8,905 nt of DNA from Prevotellaceae bacterium (GTDB lineage Bacteria; Bacteroidota; Bacteroidia; Bacteroidales; UBA932): contig JAIROQ010000133.1 of assembly GCA_031257455.1 (NCBI GenBank), positions 1 through 8,905 of the forward strand, written 5' to 3'. Below are positions 1 through 6,736 of this stretch, in pieces. The notes below the pieces were generated by a model, which made no database searches, had not been told where the DNA came from, and was given only the letters and a program-made list of their open reading frames with translations. The position numbers and the translations under genes were made by a program. Numbering within the stretch: the first letter of the stretch is position 1; each line of letters opens with the position of its first letter.

Positions 1-726
1 AATACGGCGGCAGGACTGAAAGAAAAGCACGAAGAGATTATCAGTAGCCATCAAGCAAAACTGTCCGGCCTGAAGCAGCAGCAAGGAGCAATGAGAGATT
101 TGAAGATAGATTTCGACCACACGTCCATTCATCCGGGAAAACTGCTCATCGAAGCCCGGCAAATCAATTTCGCATACCAACCGGAGTTGCCGCTGTGGAA
201 AAAGCCGCTGGACTTCACCCTCTACAGTCACGACCGCATCCACCTTTTGGGAGACAACGGCGCCGGAAAAACTACGCTCATCAAGTTGCTGACCGGCTCG
301 CTCTGTCCGTCCTGCGGGACAATCAGGCGTGCGGACTTCCGCTGGATTTACTTAGACCAGGACTACACCCAAGTGAATGCGGCTTGCCGCATCGAAGAAC
401 TCGCCGCCACACACAACCGCCAGCATCTGGCAGTGCATGAAGTGAGGTTGCGCCTGAACCGCTTCCTGTTCCCTCCCAACACGTGGAACAAACCGTGCCA
501 CGCATTGAGCGGCGGCGAGAAACTGCGCCTCTACCTCTGCTGCCTGATGCTCTCCAACCAAACCCCCGACCTCATCATCCTCGACGAGCCCACCAACAAC
601 CTCGACCTCTCAAGCCTGCAGGTATTAACCCAAACCCTCAAGCATTACAGAGGCAGCCTGCTGGTTATTTCGCACGACCGGCACTTTGTGGAAGAAATCG
701 GGGTGAGTGGGAAAAAATTTATGTGA
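1..726 (+). CDS. ABC-F family ATPase, C-terminal half (5' end outside window)
   Basis: The reading frame is open from base 1, so the 241 visible codons are the end of a longer gene; the ATG at 91 is internal. The first ~45 residues are a charged, helical inter-domain linker. A complete ABC ATPase domain follows: Walker A GDNGAGKT (visible residues 84-91), signature LSGGEKLR (169-176), Walker B LIILDEP (191-197) followed by TNNLD, and the H-loop SHDRHF (His 225). There are no membrane segments. Linker plus LSGGE/DEPTNNLD is the pattern of ABC-F proteins, soluble twin-ATPase translation factors that bind the ribosomal E site; some give resistance to ribosome-targeting antibiotics. Which subgroup this is cannot be told without the N-terminal half. 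The extreme C-terminus (GVSGKKFM) is short. Codons look more C-rich than in the genes to the right. Family call secure; physiological role open. Confidence 0.9.
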   Translation, partial: NTAAGLKEKHEEIISSHQAKLSGLKQQQGAMRDLKIDFDHTSIHPGKLLIEARQINFAYQPELPLWKKPLDFTLYSHDRIHLLGDNGAGKTTLIKLLTGSLCPSCGTIRRADFRWIYLDQDYTQVNAACRIEELAATHNRQHLAVHEVRLRLNRFLFPPNTWNKPCHALSGGEKLRLYLCCLMLSNQTPDLIILDEPTNNLDLSSLQVLTQTLKHYRGSLLVISHDRHFVEEIGVSGKKFM

Positions 727-1103
727 TTGGCCACTTCCGCTTTAAATGTGTTCGATTTGGAAAAAATGCACACCGCTTCGCTGTAAATCTCACGAGAATT
801 TTCATCCCTCGGTATGTATAATTGATAAATTTCACGTATATTTAGGAATTGAATTCAGCGCCAACCGGACATGCCTAAAAGTAAAAATAACCGTAAACGG
901 GCGAAAAAGAATTATCGCCCTGCCCCGCCGCAAGGCGACTTCCGGCCGCGAATGTCGCAGACGCAGTTCCGGCTATACGAGTGAACTATCGACAGTGGTG
1001 TTAAATTCCACGTGCGTTTCATTCCGCAGCGCGAAAAAAGGGTGAGTACCGTCAATTTGTCATTATTTAAACGCCGAGCCAGACAATTTGTCTGCCGGAA
1101 GGC
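727..1103. other. Intergenic stretch with no supported gene
   Basis: Short frames exist on both strands, but none has a credible start, signal peptide or recognisable domain. They are rich in Arg, Cys and Ser, as read-through of non-coding DNA often is. Small inverted repeats are visible: GGGCGA (899-904) against TCGCCC (915-920), and AGACAA/TTGTCT around 1081-1093. Neither is followed by a T-run, so no terminator for the ABC-F gene is called. Confidence 0.5.
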
Positions 1104-1182
1104 TTTTGCAGGCTTACAAAACCCACTTGCAGGGTTGCAAGACACTTTTGCCCGCGGGCAAAACCCACTTGCAGGGTTGCAA
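1104..1182. repeat. Composite palindromic intergenic repeat
   Basis: A 24-bp unit occurs twice as an exact direct repeat, at 1117-1140 and 1159-1182. Each copy contains a small hairpin, AACCC-ACTTGCA-GGGTT. Between and overlapping them lies a perfect 18-bp palindrome, TTTTGCCCGCGGGCAAAA (1146-1163). A related imperfect arm pair, TTTTG/CAAAA, sits at 1104-1121. The arrangement resembles REP-like interspersed repeats. Two copies with a 42-bp period and internal dyads do not make a CRISPR. Copy number elsewhere in the genome cannot be seen here. Confidence 0.75.
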
Positions 1183-1184
1183 AC

Positions 1185-1259
1185 GAACAGTGAACAGCGA
1201 ACAGTGAACAATGAACAGTGCGCTTGCCGCCATTAACCATTATTCACTGTTCACTGTTA
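1185..1259. repeat. Heptamer tandem repeat (GAACAGT) with inverted partner
   Basis: Five consecutive 7-bp units run from 1185 to 1219: GAACAGT, GAACAGC, GAACAGT, GAACAAT, GAACAGT. After a 22-nt spacer the complementary form CACTGTTCACTGTT appears at about 1244-1257, so the region can fold into a hairpin. It directly abuts the A-run that is the T-tract of the minus-strand terminator. Such short degenerate heptamers are typical of expanding intergenic repeats; no function is evident. Confidence 0.75.
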
Positions 1260-1332
1260 AAAAAAAACCGGCTCTTTCGATCTGATATTAGTTTCTAAAC
1301 GCGTAAAAAAGAAACTGCCGAAAGAGCCGGTT
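1259..1332 (-). terminator. Strong intrinsic terminator with nested hairpin
   Basis: On the minus strand a perfect 14-bp stem (AACCGGCTCTTTCG at 1332-1319 with its complement at 1279-1266) is followed by a run of nine T's that begins within the last stem pairs (1267-1259). The loop is unusually long (39 nt) and holds a second perfect 7-bp stem, AGTTTCT/AGAAACT (1316-1310 with 1296-1290). It starts one base after the second of two tandem stop codons of the 35-residue ORF, which supports that ORF and marks the end of its transcript. Confidence 0.87.
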
Positions 1333-1333
1333 A

Positions 1334-1441
1334 TTATTCCAGATAACCGAATATCCGGAGTAGTAAAAATACCGCCCAAACGACAATCGATATAAAAAGT
1401 AAAAAAACCAATGCAATGAATAACCAATCTCTTTTTTTCAT
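1334..1441 (-). CDS. Small single-span membrane protein, 35 aa
   Basis: A short ORF opens with ATG at 1441, reads MKKRDW, continues as one hydrophobic helix (about residues 7-28, Leu/Ile/Val/Phe with one Trp), and ends RIFGYLE followed by TAA TAA. The positively charged N-terminus before the helix predicts an N-in inner-membrane span with a very short tail. The region upstream of the ATG is A/T-rich without a Shine-Dalgarno site, as usual in Bacteroidota. A strong intrinsic terminator starts immediately after the stops, and a promoter with a structured leader lies upstream, so the ORF sits in a complete transcription unit. The overlapping frame in 1257-1496 is a shadow. No family is recognised. 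It could be a small membrane regulator, an accessory subunit, or a toxin-like peptide; the sequence does not decide. Translation is inferred, not shown. Confidence 0.6.
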   Translation of the reverse strand: MKKRDWLFIALVFLLFISIVVWAVFLLLRIFGYLE

Positions 1442-1511
1442 AATTTTTTATTTTAGGTATTTTTTTTATTAACGTTACCATCAAAAAGCGAAACATGGAC
1501 TCTGTCTATCA

Positions 1512-1618
1512 TTTCTCGAAGGCTCTTCACTGCCCCATAACAAAACAAACAAATCCACGTTTCCAAAATGGTTTTGTTTTATTTTATTATGATTGAAATA
1601 GTGAAGAGATTCAAGAAA
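1512..1618 (-). ncRNA. Rod-shaped structured RNA or leader with central bubble (6S-like shape)
   Basis: Read on the minus strand, 1618-1610 (TTTCTTGAA) pairs with 1520-1512 (TTCGAGAAA; one G-U), then after a small internal loop 1608-1600 (CTCTTCACT) pairs perfectly with 1531-1523 (AGTGAAGAG). Inside is a two-sided unpaired bubble (1599-1590 and 1538-1532), then an A/T-rich apical helix topped by CCA/TGG (1571-1569 with 1557-1555). Closing stem, central bubble and apical stem is the general shape of 6S RNA, but at 107 nt it is shorter than typical 6S RNAs, and no diagnostic 6S sequence was recognised. It lies between a promoter/boxA-like motif and the 35-residue ORF, so it may equally be that gene's 5' leader. 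Confidence 0.5.
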
Positions 1619-1636
1619 AAATAAAAACATCCAACC

Positions 1637-1667
1637 TTTCAAAGAGCATAAAAACGGTGCAAATATA
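1637..1667 (-). promoter_or_regulatory. Bacteroidota-type -7 box followed by boxA-like motif
   Basis: On the minus strand TATATTTG (1667-1660) fits the Bacteroidota -7 consensus TAnnTTTG. No clear TTTG is present at -33. Eleven bases further on lies TGCTCTTTGAAA (1648-1637), which matches the E. coli rRNA boxA (TGCTCTTTAACA) at 10 of 12 positions. In E. coli, boxA RNA recruits NusB-NusE and protects untranslated transcripts from Rho. The same pair of elements recurs at 7609-7641. It would drive the structured leader and the 35-residue ORF. Confidence 0.6.
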
Positions 1668-1688
1668 AGACTTTTTTTTAATATTTCA

Positions 1689-3539
1689 TTAAAATACCAG
1701 CGCCACGCCAGCCCCGCCGCTGATGCCGTGATGCAGGTAAAGGTAATAGTTTTGGTAGTGTTGGTTCAGCAGGTTATTGCCGTAAACAAAAGCCGAGAGC
1801 CATTTGTAGCATTTGTATTCCACCTGTAGCGACACGTCCACGTAGGGTTTAATGGTGGCGGCAATTATGCCGGTTTCCGGGTTTTGGTAGCGTACGGGGG
1901 CGCTGCCGCGAGCGGTGACGCCCAAGCCGAACGTAAATTCATCGTATTTGTAGCGGAGGTCGGCATTGAGTTCCCACGAAGGCTTGTGCCATGCCTTAAA
2001 GTTTTCCTCGCCCCGGTTGAAGAAATAGAGATAATAACGTCCGCGCACAATGGCTTCCAGGCCGGCAATGGTGTAATCCACATCGCCGCCGACCGTGAAC
2101 CGGCTGGTTTTATTATATACCACCTCGAAATTATTCCGCAGGTAACCGGGAATAAACGAATCGGACGGGTCGCCGGACAATGCCTGCATACTGTTTACGT
2201 AAAAATACAGGTTGTTCGTGTAGTCATAAGACACGAACAGGTTGTATCCGGCAATATCAAATACCCGTCCTTTTCCGCCGACCGTTACGTCAAACGGCGT
2301 TTGGGTATTTTCGATGGCCAGTCCCGGCAGGATGTAGGGGTTTTCGAGGGCTGTTTTTTGGTAGGTATTGATGGCTGTTTGCCCGTATATTCTTGCATAG
2401 GCCGAAAGATAGTCCGTCAGCCTTGCGGCGAAAGATATATCCGGGAAAAAGTACAAAGACAGTTTGCCCGTATCGCGTTGGGGCGCCCGTGAATTATATA
2501 CGCCTTCCAGGTTTGCGCCCACCGAAATGCTGATACCGTCTTTCCGGTATTCGTAGGCCGGCGTAACGGTAAACACGCCATCGGACAGGCGTGCGGCGTT
2601 TTCTTTATTGAAAACCGCCGCCCTGAAGGCAAGGCTTCCCGAATGGATATGCCCGAAGGTTTGTGCAATCTTCCCATGAATGCCGCCGATGTATTCGGAT
2701 ACGGGCATACCGGCCGCCGCGCTTTGCATGGTAAAAGCCTTGTCGTGCGTATAGCCGAACGTTAAATTCACATGGTAGGTAAACCCGTCATGCATGTTTT
2801 TGGAAGCAATACCCAGTTCGGCATTATAGATATTATATACCTGTTCCAGCTTTCTTTTTATATAACCGGGGTCATCGTTGACAGCGTCAATGTAGCTGGA
2901 GTAGTCGCTGGAGAGGCGGGCAAGGTAAGCGGTATCGTGTCCGTGAAAGAGCAGATAACGCCGTTTGTAGTCGAACGAGGCATGGAGCAGCATGTTTTTA
3001 ATCCGGTGCTGCAATGATACGCCGAAATCGTGTTGCGCATTGTATCCGATAATGGTTTCGGGAAGCGTGTAGCCCGGCGGCTGTTCCGCGACCAGCGCCG
3101 TGTTTGCCCAATACGAGCGATGGTTGTAATAAATGCTTACGATGGAGTTTTTAATATTCCGGTTATGCAGGTAAAGGTCTGCCAGCGGCGTCCACGGGTA
3201 GCTTAATCCGAGACGCAGGTAGCCGTAGTTCCGCAGGGGAGCGTCCACCCGTTCTTCTATGGCGGCAGGCTGCATACTGCCGGACACGCTGAATATGGGC
3301 AGGAACACCGGACTGACCTTGTAATTGAACGAGGTCGTGAAGCCGGAAATGGAATCGCCGGTTTTCAAAGGCACGGCTATACGGTCGGCGTCCACAATGG
3401 TGCGTTCATAGGTACGGGTTACTTCCACCACGCGTGTTTCTATCGTGGTAGTGGTGCTGCCGCTGCGGGTTTGGGCATATATATTTCCGCAGCATAACGC
3501 ATAACCTGTCATGAACAATATATAACCTTTTATTTTCAT
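1689..3539 (-). CDS. Outer-membrane beta-barrel protein (TonB-receptor-like, no plug domain)
   Basis: 616 residues. The signal peptide is residues 1-23, ending in YAQ. A Ser/Thr-rich segment and the linker VEVTRTYERTIVDADRI (38-54) follow; it resembles the segment that precedes the barrel in many Bacteroidota outer-membrane proteins. The rest is alternating aromatic/polar strands with short turns (for example YLRLGLSYPW and YNLFVSYDYTNNLYF), and the chain ends in GGAGVALVF. A terminal Phe fits the C-terminal signal used by the Bam machinery. No TonB box or plug domain is visible, so it is probably not a complete TonB-dependent receptor; porin-like transport or a scaffold role is possible. The start lies 15 nt after the TPR gene on the same strand, so the two are almost certainly cotranscribed. 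Substrate unknown. Confidence 0.8.
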   Translation of the reverse strand: MKIKGYILFMTGYALCCGNIYAQTRSGSTTTTIETRVVEVTRTYERTIVDADRIAVPLKTGDSISGFTTSFNYKVSPVFLPIFSVSGSMQPAAIEERVDAPLRNYGYLRLGLSYPWTPLADLYLHNRNIKNSIVSIYYNHRSYWANTALVAEQPPGYTLPETIIGYNAQHDFGVSLQHRIKNMLLHASFDYKRRYLLFHGHDTAYLARLSSDYSSYIDAVNDDPGYIKRKLEQVYNIYNAELGIASKNMHDGFTYHVNLTFGYTHDKAFTMQSAAAGMPVSEYIGGIHGKIAQTFGHIHSGSLAFRAAVFNKENAARLSDGVFTVTPAYEYRKDGISISVGANLEGVYNSRAPQRDTGKLSLYFFPDISFAARLTDYLSAYARIYGQTAINTYQKTALENPYILPGLAIENTQTPFDVTVGGKGRVFDIAGYNLFVSYDYTNNLYFYVNSMQALSGDPSDSFIPGYLRNNFEVVYNKTSRFTVGGDVDYTIAGLEAIVRGRYYLYFFNRGEENFKAWHKPSWELNADLRYKYDEFTFGLGVTARGSAPVRYQNPETGIIAATIKPYVDVSLQVEYKCYKWLSAFVYGNNLLNQHYQNYYLYLHHGISGGAGVALVF

Positions 3540-3554
3540 ACTGCCGGTTGGTGT

Positions 3555-6500
3555 TTATTTTTTTAATGCTTCCATGCGTTGTTTTACCGTTTCAATAATG
3601 CCGTCATCCGTATTTTTATAGCCTTTCAGGATACTGTCATAAGTAGCTTCGGCCTGCGTGATATTGCCTTTCAGGGCATATTGTTCCGCGAGGGTAACAA
3701 GCGTCATGGCCGTCCAATATTGATAGATGTTGGCTTCGGAGTTGATAAATTTCACGGCCATTGCTTCGCCTTCTTCAAATTTGCCCTGCTTAAAGGTAGC
3801 TGCTATAAGATAAAAATTCGCTTCCGCATTTTCCCTGTCGTTGATTTTTTTCGCTGCAAGTTCCCTGTAGAGCTGCAGGGCTTCTTCTTCCTGTCCCAGT
3901 ATTCGCCAGCTGTTGGCTTTTATCGAAGTCATTTCGCGTGCCTGCGGTTCGCTGATAGCGGGCATGAGCAGGGCGGCATGCGCTATGTTCGCCGCTTCGC
4001 GGTAATTGCGGAGTTTTTCAAAATGTATTTTGGCCATGTCTATATGCGCCGACAGTTGCACGCTTGCGTTTTCGGTCAGTTGCGACAGCTGTTTCAAATT
4101 TTCCACCGCCGCCGGATAGTCTTCCAGAAAAATATTTGCCTGTCCCGATTTTATAAGCGACTGCTCCTTGTAGATATTGTTATCCGCATCATTGATGACA
4201 TATTTAAATTCCGATACGGCTTCCATGTAATTCCGCCGTTCATAATAGCACGTGGCCAGATAGTAGTGCGCCGGCAATATATTGGCGTTATTCGGGTAAT
4301 TGGCGATAAATACCTTAAATTCGGGAATGGCTTTGTCGCAACTGCCGGAGTTGGCTGATTTTTCGGCGGCGCTATAGAGGGAAAGCGCCCGTTCGGCTGT
4401 GTTCGATTCTTTACCGATGCTTTCCAGATACTGGAAATAGAGATTGGGCGTTCCCTTATCCAGATAGGCGTTTTGCAGGCCTTCCAGCGCGCTTTTTTCA
4501 TCTACGGAATTGGGGACGGCTTTTTGTTGCGCTTTGGTATAATATTCCACCGCCTCGTCCATCCGGTTGGTATTGGTGCATAGCAGCCCCAATTCGATAA
4601 GGGCATGGACGATTTGGGGGCTGCCGGGATAGTCCGCGAGTAATTGCTTAAACGCCGTTTCCGCTTCATTGTAGCGGGTATATTGGAAATAAGTACGCCC
4701 CAACTCCAGCAGGCCGGCCGGCGCATATTCGGAATGCGTGTATTTCTTTAATAATTCCTGCAAGGTTTCTATTTTGCGTTCATGGCGGCTCAGCAAGCCG
4801 TATGAAAGCGCTTTTTGGTACAGGGCATAATCGGGATTGGCGGCGTCCATATCGGCGGCGGCAGTATAGTTTTCCGCTGCCGGCCAATACTTGCTTTGGA
4901 TATAATGGCAGTCGCCGATACGGTTATACGAGTCGGCTACCTGCATCCGGAACGATTGCCCTGCCGCCGCAATGAACTTGCGAAACCACGAGAGGGCATT
5001 ATCATAGTCGTCCTGCCTGTAATAGCAATAGGCCAAATTGTAATGCGCCGCTATGTATTCATTTCTGGACTGCATTGCGCCGCTTCCCGAAACAAAGGCT
5101 TCAAACTGTTTCTGCGCTTCCTTATAGAGGCCGAGCAGATAATATATATCGGCTTTATAATATTTCGCCAGCGCTTCCACAGTTGCGTCATAGCGGGCGA
5201 CCCTGAGCGAGGCTTCCAGATAGTTGAGCGCTTCCTCGTATTTTGAGCTGTCCTGCTCATCGTACAGTTGCTTGCCGATAATAAAATTCAACCGTTGTAT
5301 GTCGGACTGTTCCTTATCGCTGGGTTTCGGGATGAGAGACAGCTGCTCCAACGCCTGCCGGTAATCGTTCTTGATGATATGCAATGCCGCCAGGTAGCCT
5401 TTTATTTCAGGATTTGCATCTTCGTCTGGATATTTTTCCAAGTATTGTTTCATCGGTTCGCCGCTATTCTGTAATTCCAGCGACAGCTTGGCATATTGGA
5501 AAAAGGCGTCCTTCGTGAGCGCCGGCAGGAACGATTGTTGCGAAGCGGCATAAAAAGCCTTTTGCGAGTCGGCTTTTTTATCAATGGTCAAATAAATACT
5601 TCCCAGATAATAGTATGAATTTTGCGCCAGTGAATCCTGCTGCGCACGGCTCACCTGATTGAAGTAACGGGCAGCTTCGGTATAATTGGCGGCGTGGTAT
5701 TCAAGCAAACCGAGAAAATATTCGTCCGTACGCGAAAGATTGGTTTTCTGCGGCGAATAAATGGCGAAATATTCGCGTGCCTTATCATAATTCCCGATAT
5801 GGTAACAGGACTCGGCAATGATACGCGCCATTTCCGAATGATACGGTTCGCTCATGGTGGGCAGGAGTTTTTCGCCCGTCTTTATCACTTCTTCGTAATC
5901 CTGCTGCGAATAGTAGATATTGAGCAGGTAGAACAGCGCCTGTGCGGCAAAGCGGTCGTCCGTAGAGATTTTTTCAAACGCCAGTTGCGCCGAAATATAA
6001 TGCTGCTTCAAGTATTCCGTATGACCATAATAATAAGTCGCCGGTACGCTATAGGGGCTGTCGGGAACATCCTTGATTTCAATAAAACATTTGTTCGCCA
6101 AATCTATTTCGCCGGTTTCAAAATAAGCATACCCCTTTTTGAAAACGCATTCCACATGTTCGTAGTAACGCAGGGCGCGGCTGTCCACTTCTTCATACCA
6201 TTGAAGCGCCTTCCTGTAATCCTGTTCCTGAAAATAATAATTGGCCAATTGAAACGTTACACGGTTGATATTTTTATTTTCGGAATGGTTTCCCCGCAAA
6301 TCCTCCACATAGGTTTCCAGATTGGGCAAATGTAATTCGATGGCGCACATGGCGCGGTAATAAGCTATTTCCGATAATGTCAGCCGGTCGGCAGGGTCGG
6401 TTTCTTTGGACGCACGGAGAAATACCATCTCCGCATCGGTATACAGACCTTTTTCAAATAAGTCAACCCCTTTTTGGTACAACTCGTTGAATTTCTTTTC

Positions 6501-6569
6501 CACGTTTTGGGAATACACCGTTCCGGCGAAAATAAACGTAACAAGAACGGTGAAAAAACTTTTCGACAT
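3555..6569 (-). CDS. Exported tetratricopeptide-repeat protein, 1004 aa
   Basis: The start is placed at 6569 rather than the in-frame ATG at 6596, because from 6569 the protein begins with a clean signal peptide (MSKSFFTV, hydrophobic core, GTVYSQ, about residues 1-21). The remainder is a nearly continuous array of ~34-residue helical hairpins with the TPR pattern (small residue at 8, Ala at 20, Pro near 32); examples are YRKALQWYEEV, YDKAREYFAIY, YDNALSWFRKF and YNEAETAFKQLL. The chain ends in a charged helix, MEALKK. No enzymatic motif and no lipobox were seen, so it is predicted to be periplasmic. TPR arrays bind peptides or partner proteins; BamD and CpoB are envelope examples but far shorter. 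With the barrel gene 15 nt downstream, a partnership at the outer membrane is the natural inference. The exact role is unknown. Confidence 0.88.
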   Translation of the reverse strand: MSKSFFTVLVTFIFAGTVYSQNVEKKFNELYQKGVDLFEKGLYTDAEMVFLRASKETDPADRLTLSEIAYYRAMCAIELHLPNLETYVEDLRGNHSENKNINRVTFQLANYYFQEQDYRKALQWYEEVDSRALRYYEHVECVFKKGYAYFETGEIDLANKCFIEIKDVPDSPYSVPATYYYGHTEYLKQHYISAQLAFEKISTDDRFAAQALFYLLNIYYSQQDYEEVIKTGEKLLPTMSEPYHSEMARIIAESCYHIGNYDKAREYFAIYSPQKTNLSRTDEYFLGLLEYHAANYTEAARYFNQVSRAQQDSLAQNSYYYLGSIYLTIDKKADSQKAFYAASQQSFLPALTKDAFFQYAKLSLELQNSGEPMKQYLEKYPDEDANPEIKGYLAALHIIKNDYRQALEQLSLIPKPSDKEQSDIQRLNFIIGKQLYDEQDSSKYEEALNYLEASLRVARYDATVEALAKYYKADIYYLLGLYKEAQKQFEAFVSGSGAMQSRNEYIAAHYNLAYCYYRQDDYDNALSWFRKFIAAAGQSFRMQVADSYNRIGDCHYIQSKYWPAAENYTAAADMDAANPDYALYQKALSYGLLSRHERKIETLQELLKKYTHSEYAPAGLLELGRTYFQYTRYNEAETAFKQLLADYPGSPQIVHALIELGLLCTNTNRMDEAVEYYTKAQQKAVPNSVDEKSALEGLQNAYLDKGTPNLYFQYLESIGKESNTAERALSLYSAAEKSANSGSCDKAIPEFKVFIANYPNNANILPAHYYLATCYYERRNYMEAVSEFKYVINDADNNIYKEQSLIKSGQANIFLEDYPAAVENLKQLSQLTENASVQLSAHIDMAKIHFEKLRNYREAANIAHAALLMPAISEPQAREMTSIKANSWRILGQEEEALQLYRELAAKKINDRENAEANFYLIAATFKQGKFEEGEAMAVKFINSEANIYQYWTAMTLVTLAEQYALKGNITQAEATYDSILKGYKNTDDGIIETVKQRMEALKK

Positions 6570-6626
6570 TATTTTTGTACACGCTGAAAGTTGCATTTTT
6601 CTATTAAGAGAATGAAAAAATTTGCG

Positions 6627-6634
6627 TAAAGATA
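6627..6634 (-). promoter_or_regulatory. Probable -7 box for the TPR-barrel operon
   Basis: TATCTTTA on the minus strand (6634-6627) matches the Bacteroidota -7 consensus TAnnTTTG at all but the last base. It would start transcription around 6620, about 50 nt before the chosen ATG at 6569. No good -33 TTTG was found at the expected spacing. It lies only 13 bases from the opposing box for ftsE. Confidence 0.4.
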
Positions 6635-6647
6635 CAAACTAAATCCG

Positions 6648-6680
6648 TAACTTTGTAGTGTTTTTTACAGTTTCTACAAA
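6648..6680 (+). promoter_or_regulatory. Probable ftsE promoter box with overlapping inverted repeat
   Basis: TAACTTTG (6648-6655) fits TAnnTTTG exactly. A TTTG at 6621-6624 lies 23 nt upstream, longer than the usual ~19. Overlapping the box, TTTGTAG (6652-6658) is the perfect complement of CTACAAA (6674-6680), with a 15-nt loop and a T-rich stretch after it. The dyad spans the predicted start site, so it could be an operator or an early-transcript hairpin. Confidence 0.45.
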
Positions 6681-6736
6681 CATTTTTTTCAAATATCTTA
6701 TTTTTATATTCATAATTCACTCATAATACATACAAA

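Noticed and set aside
837..844. Plus-strand promoter box TATATTTA
   Set aside because: Last base differs from TAnnTTTG, no TTTG at the right distance, and no gene downstream on that strand.
1104..1182. CRISPR array
   Set aside because: Only two repeat copies, palindromic internally, with a spacer that is itself a palindrome; no cas genes.
912..1211. Minus-strand protein with repeated PASGFC segments
   Set aside because: The repeated peptide is translation of the palindromic DNA repeat; no signal, domain or credible start.
1257..1496. 79-codon minus-strand frame
   Set aside because: It runs through the terminator hairpin; the overlapping 35-codon frame has better start, helix and stop placement.
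1884..2492. Plus-strand 202-codon frame inside the barrel gene
   Set aside because: Antisense shadow of a clear signal-peptide-bearing barrel protein; no features of its own.
3579..4358. Plus-strand 259-codon frame opposite the TPR gene
   Set aside because: Antisense shadow; the Phe/Arg-rich composition comes from reading TPR codons backwards.
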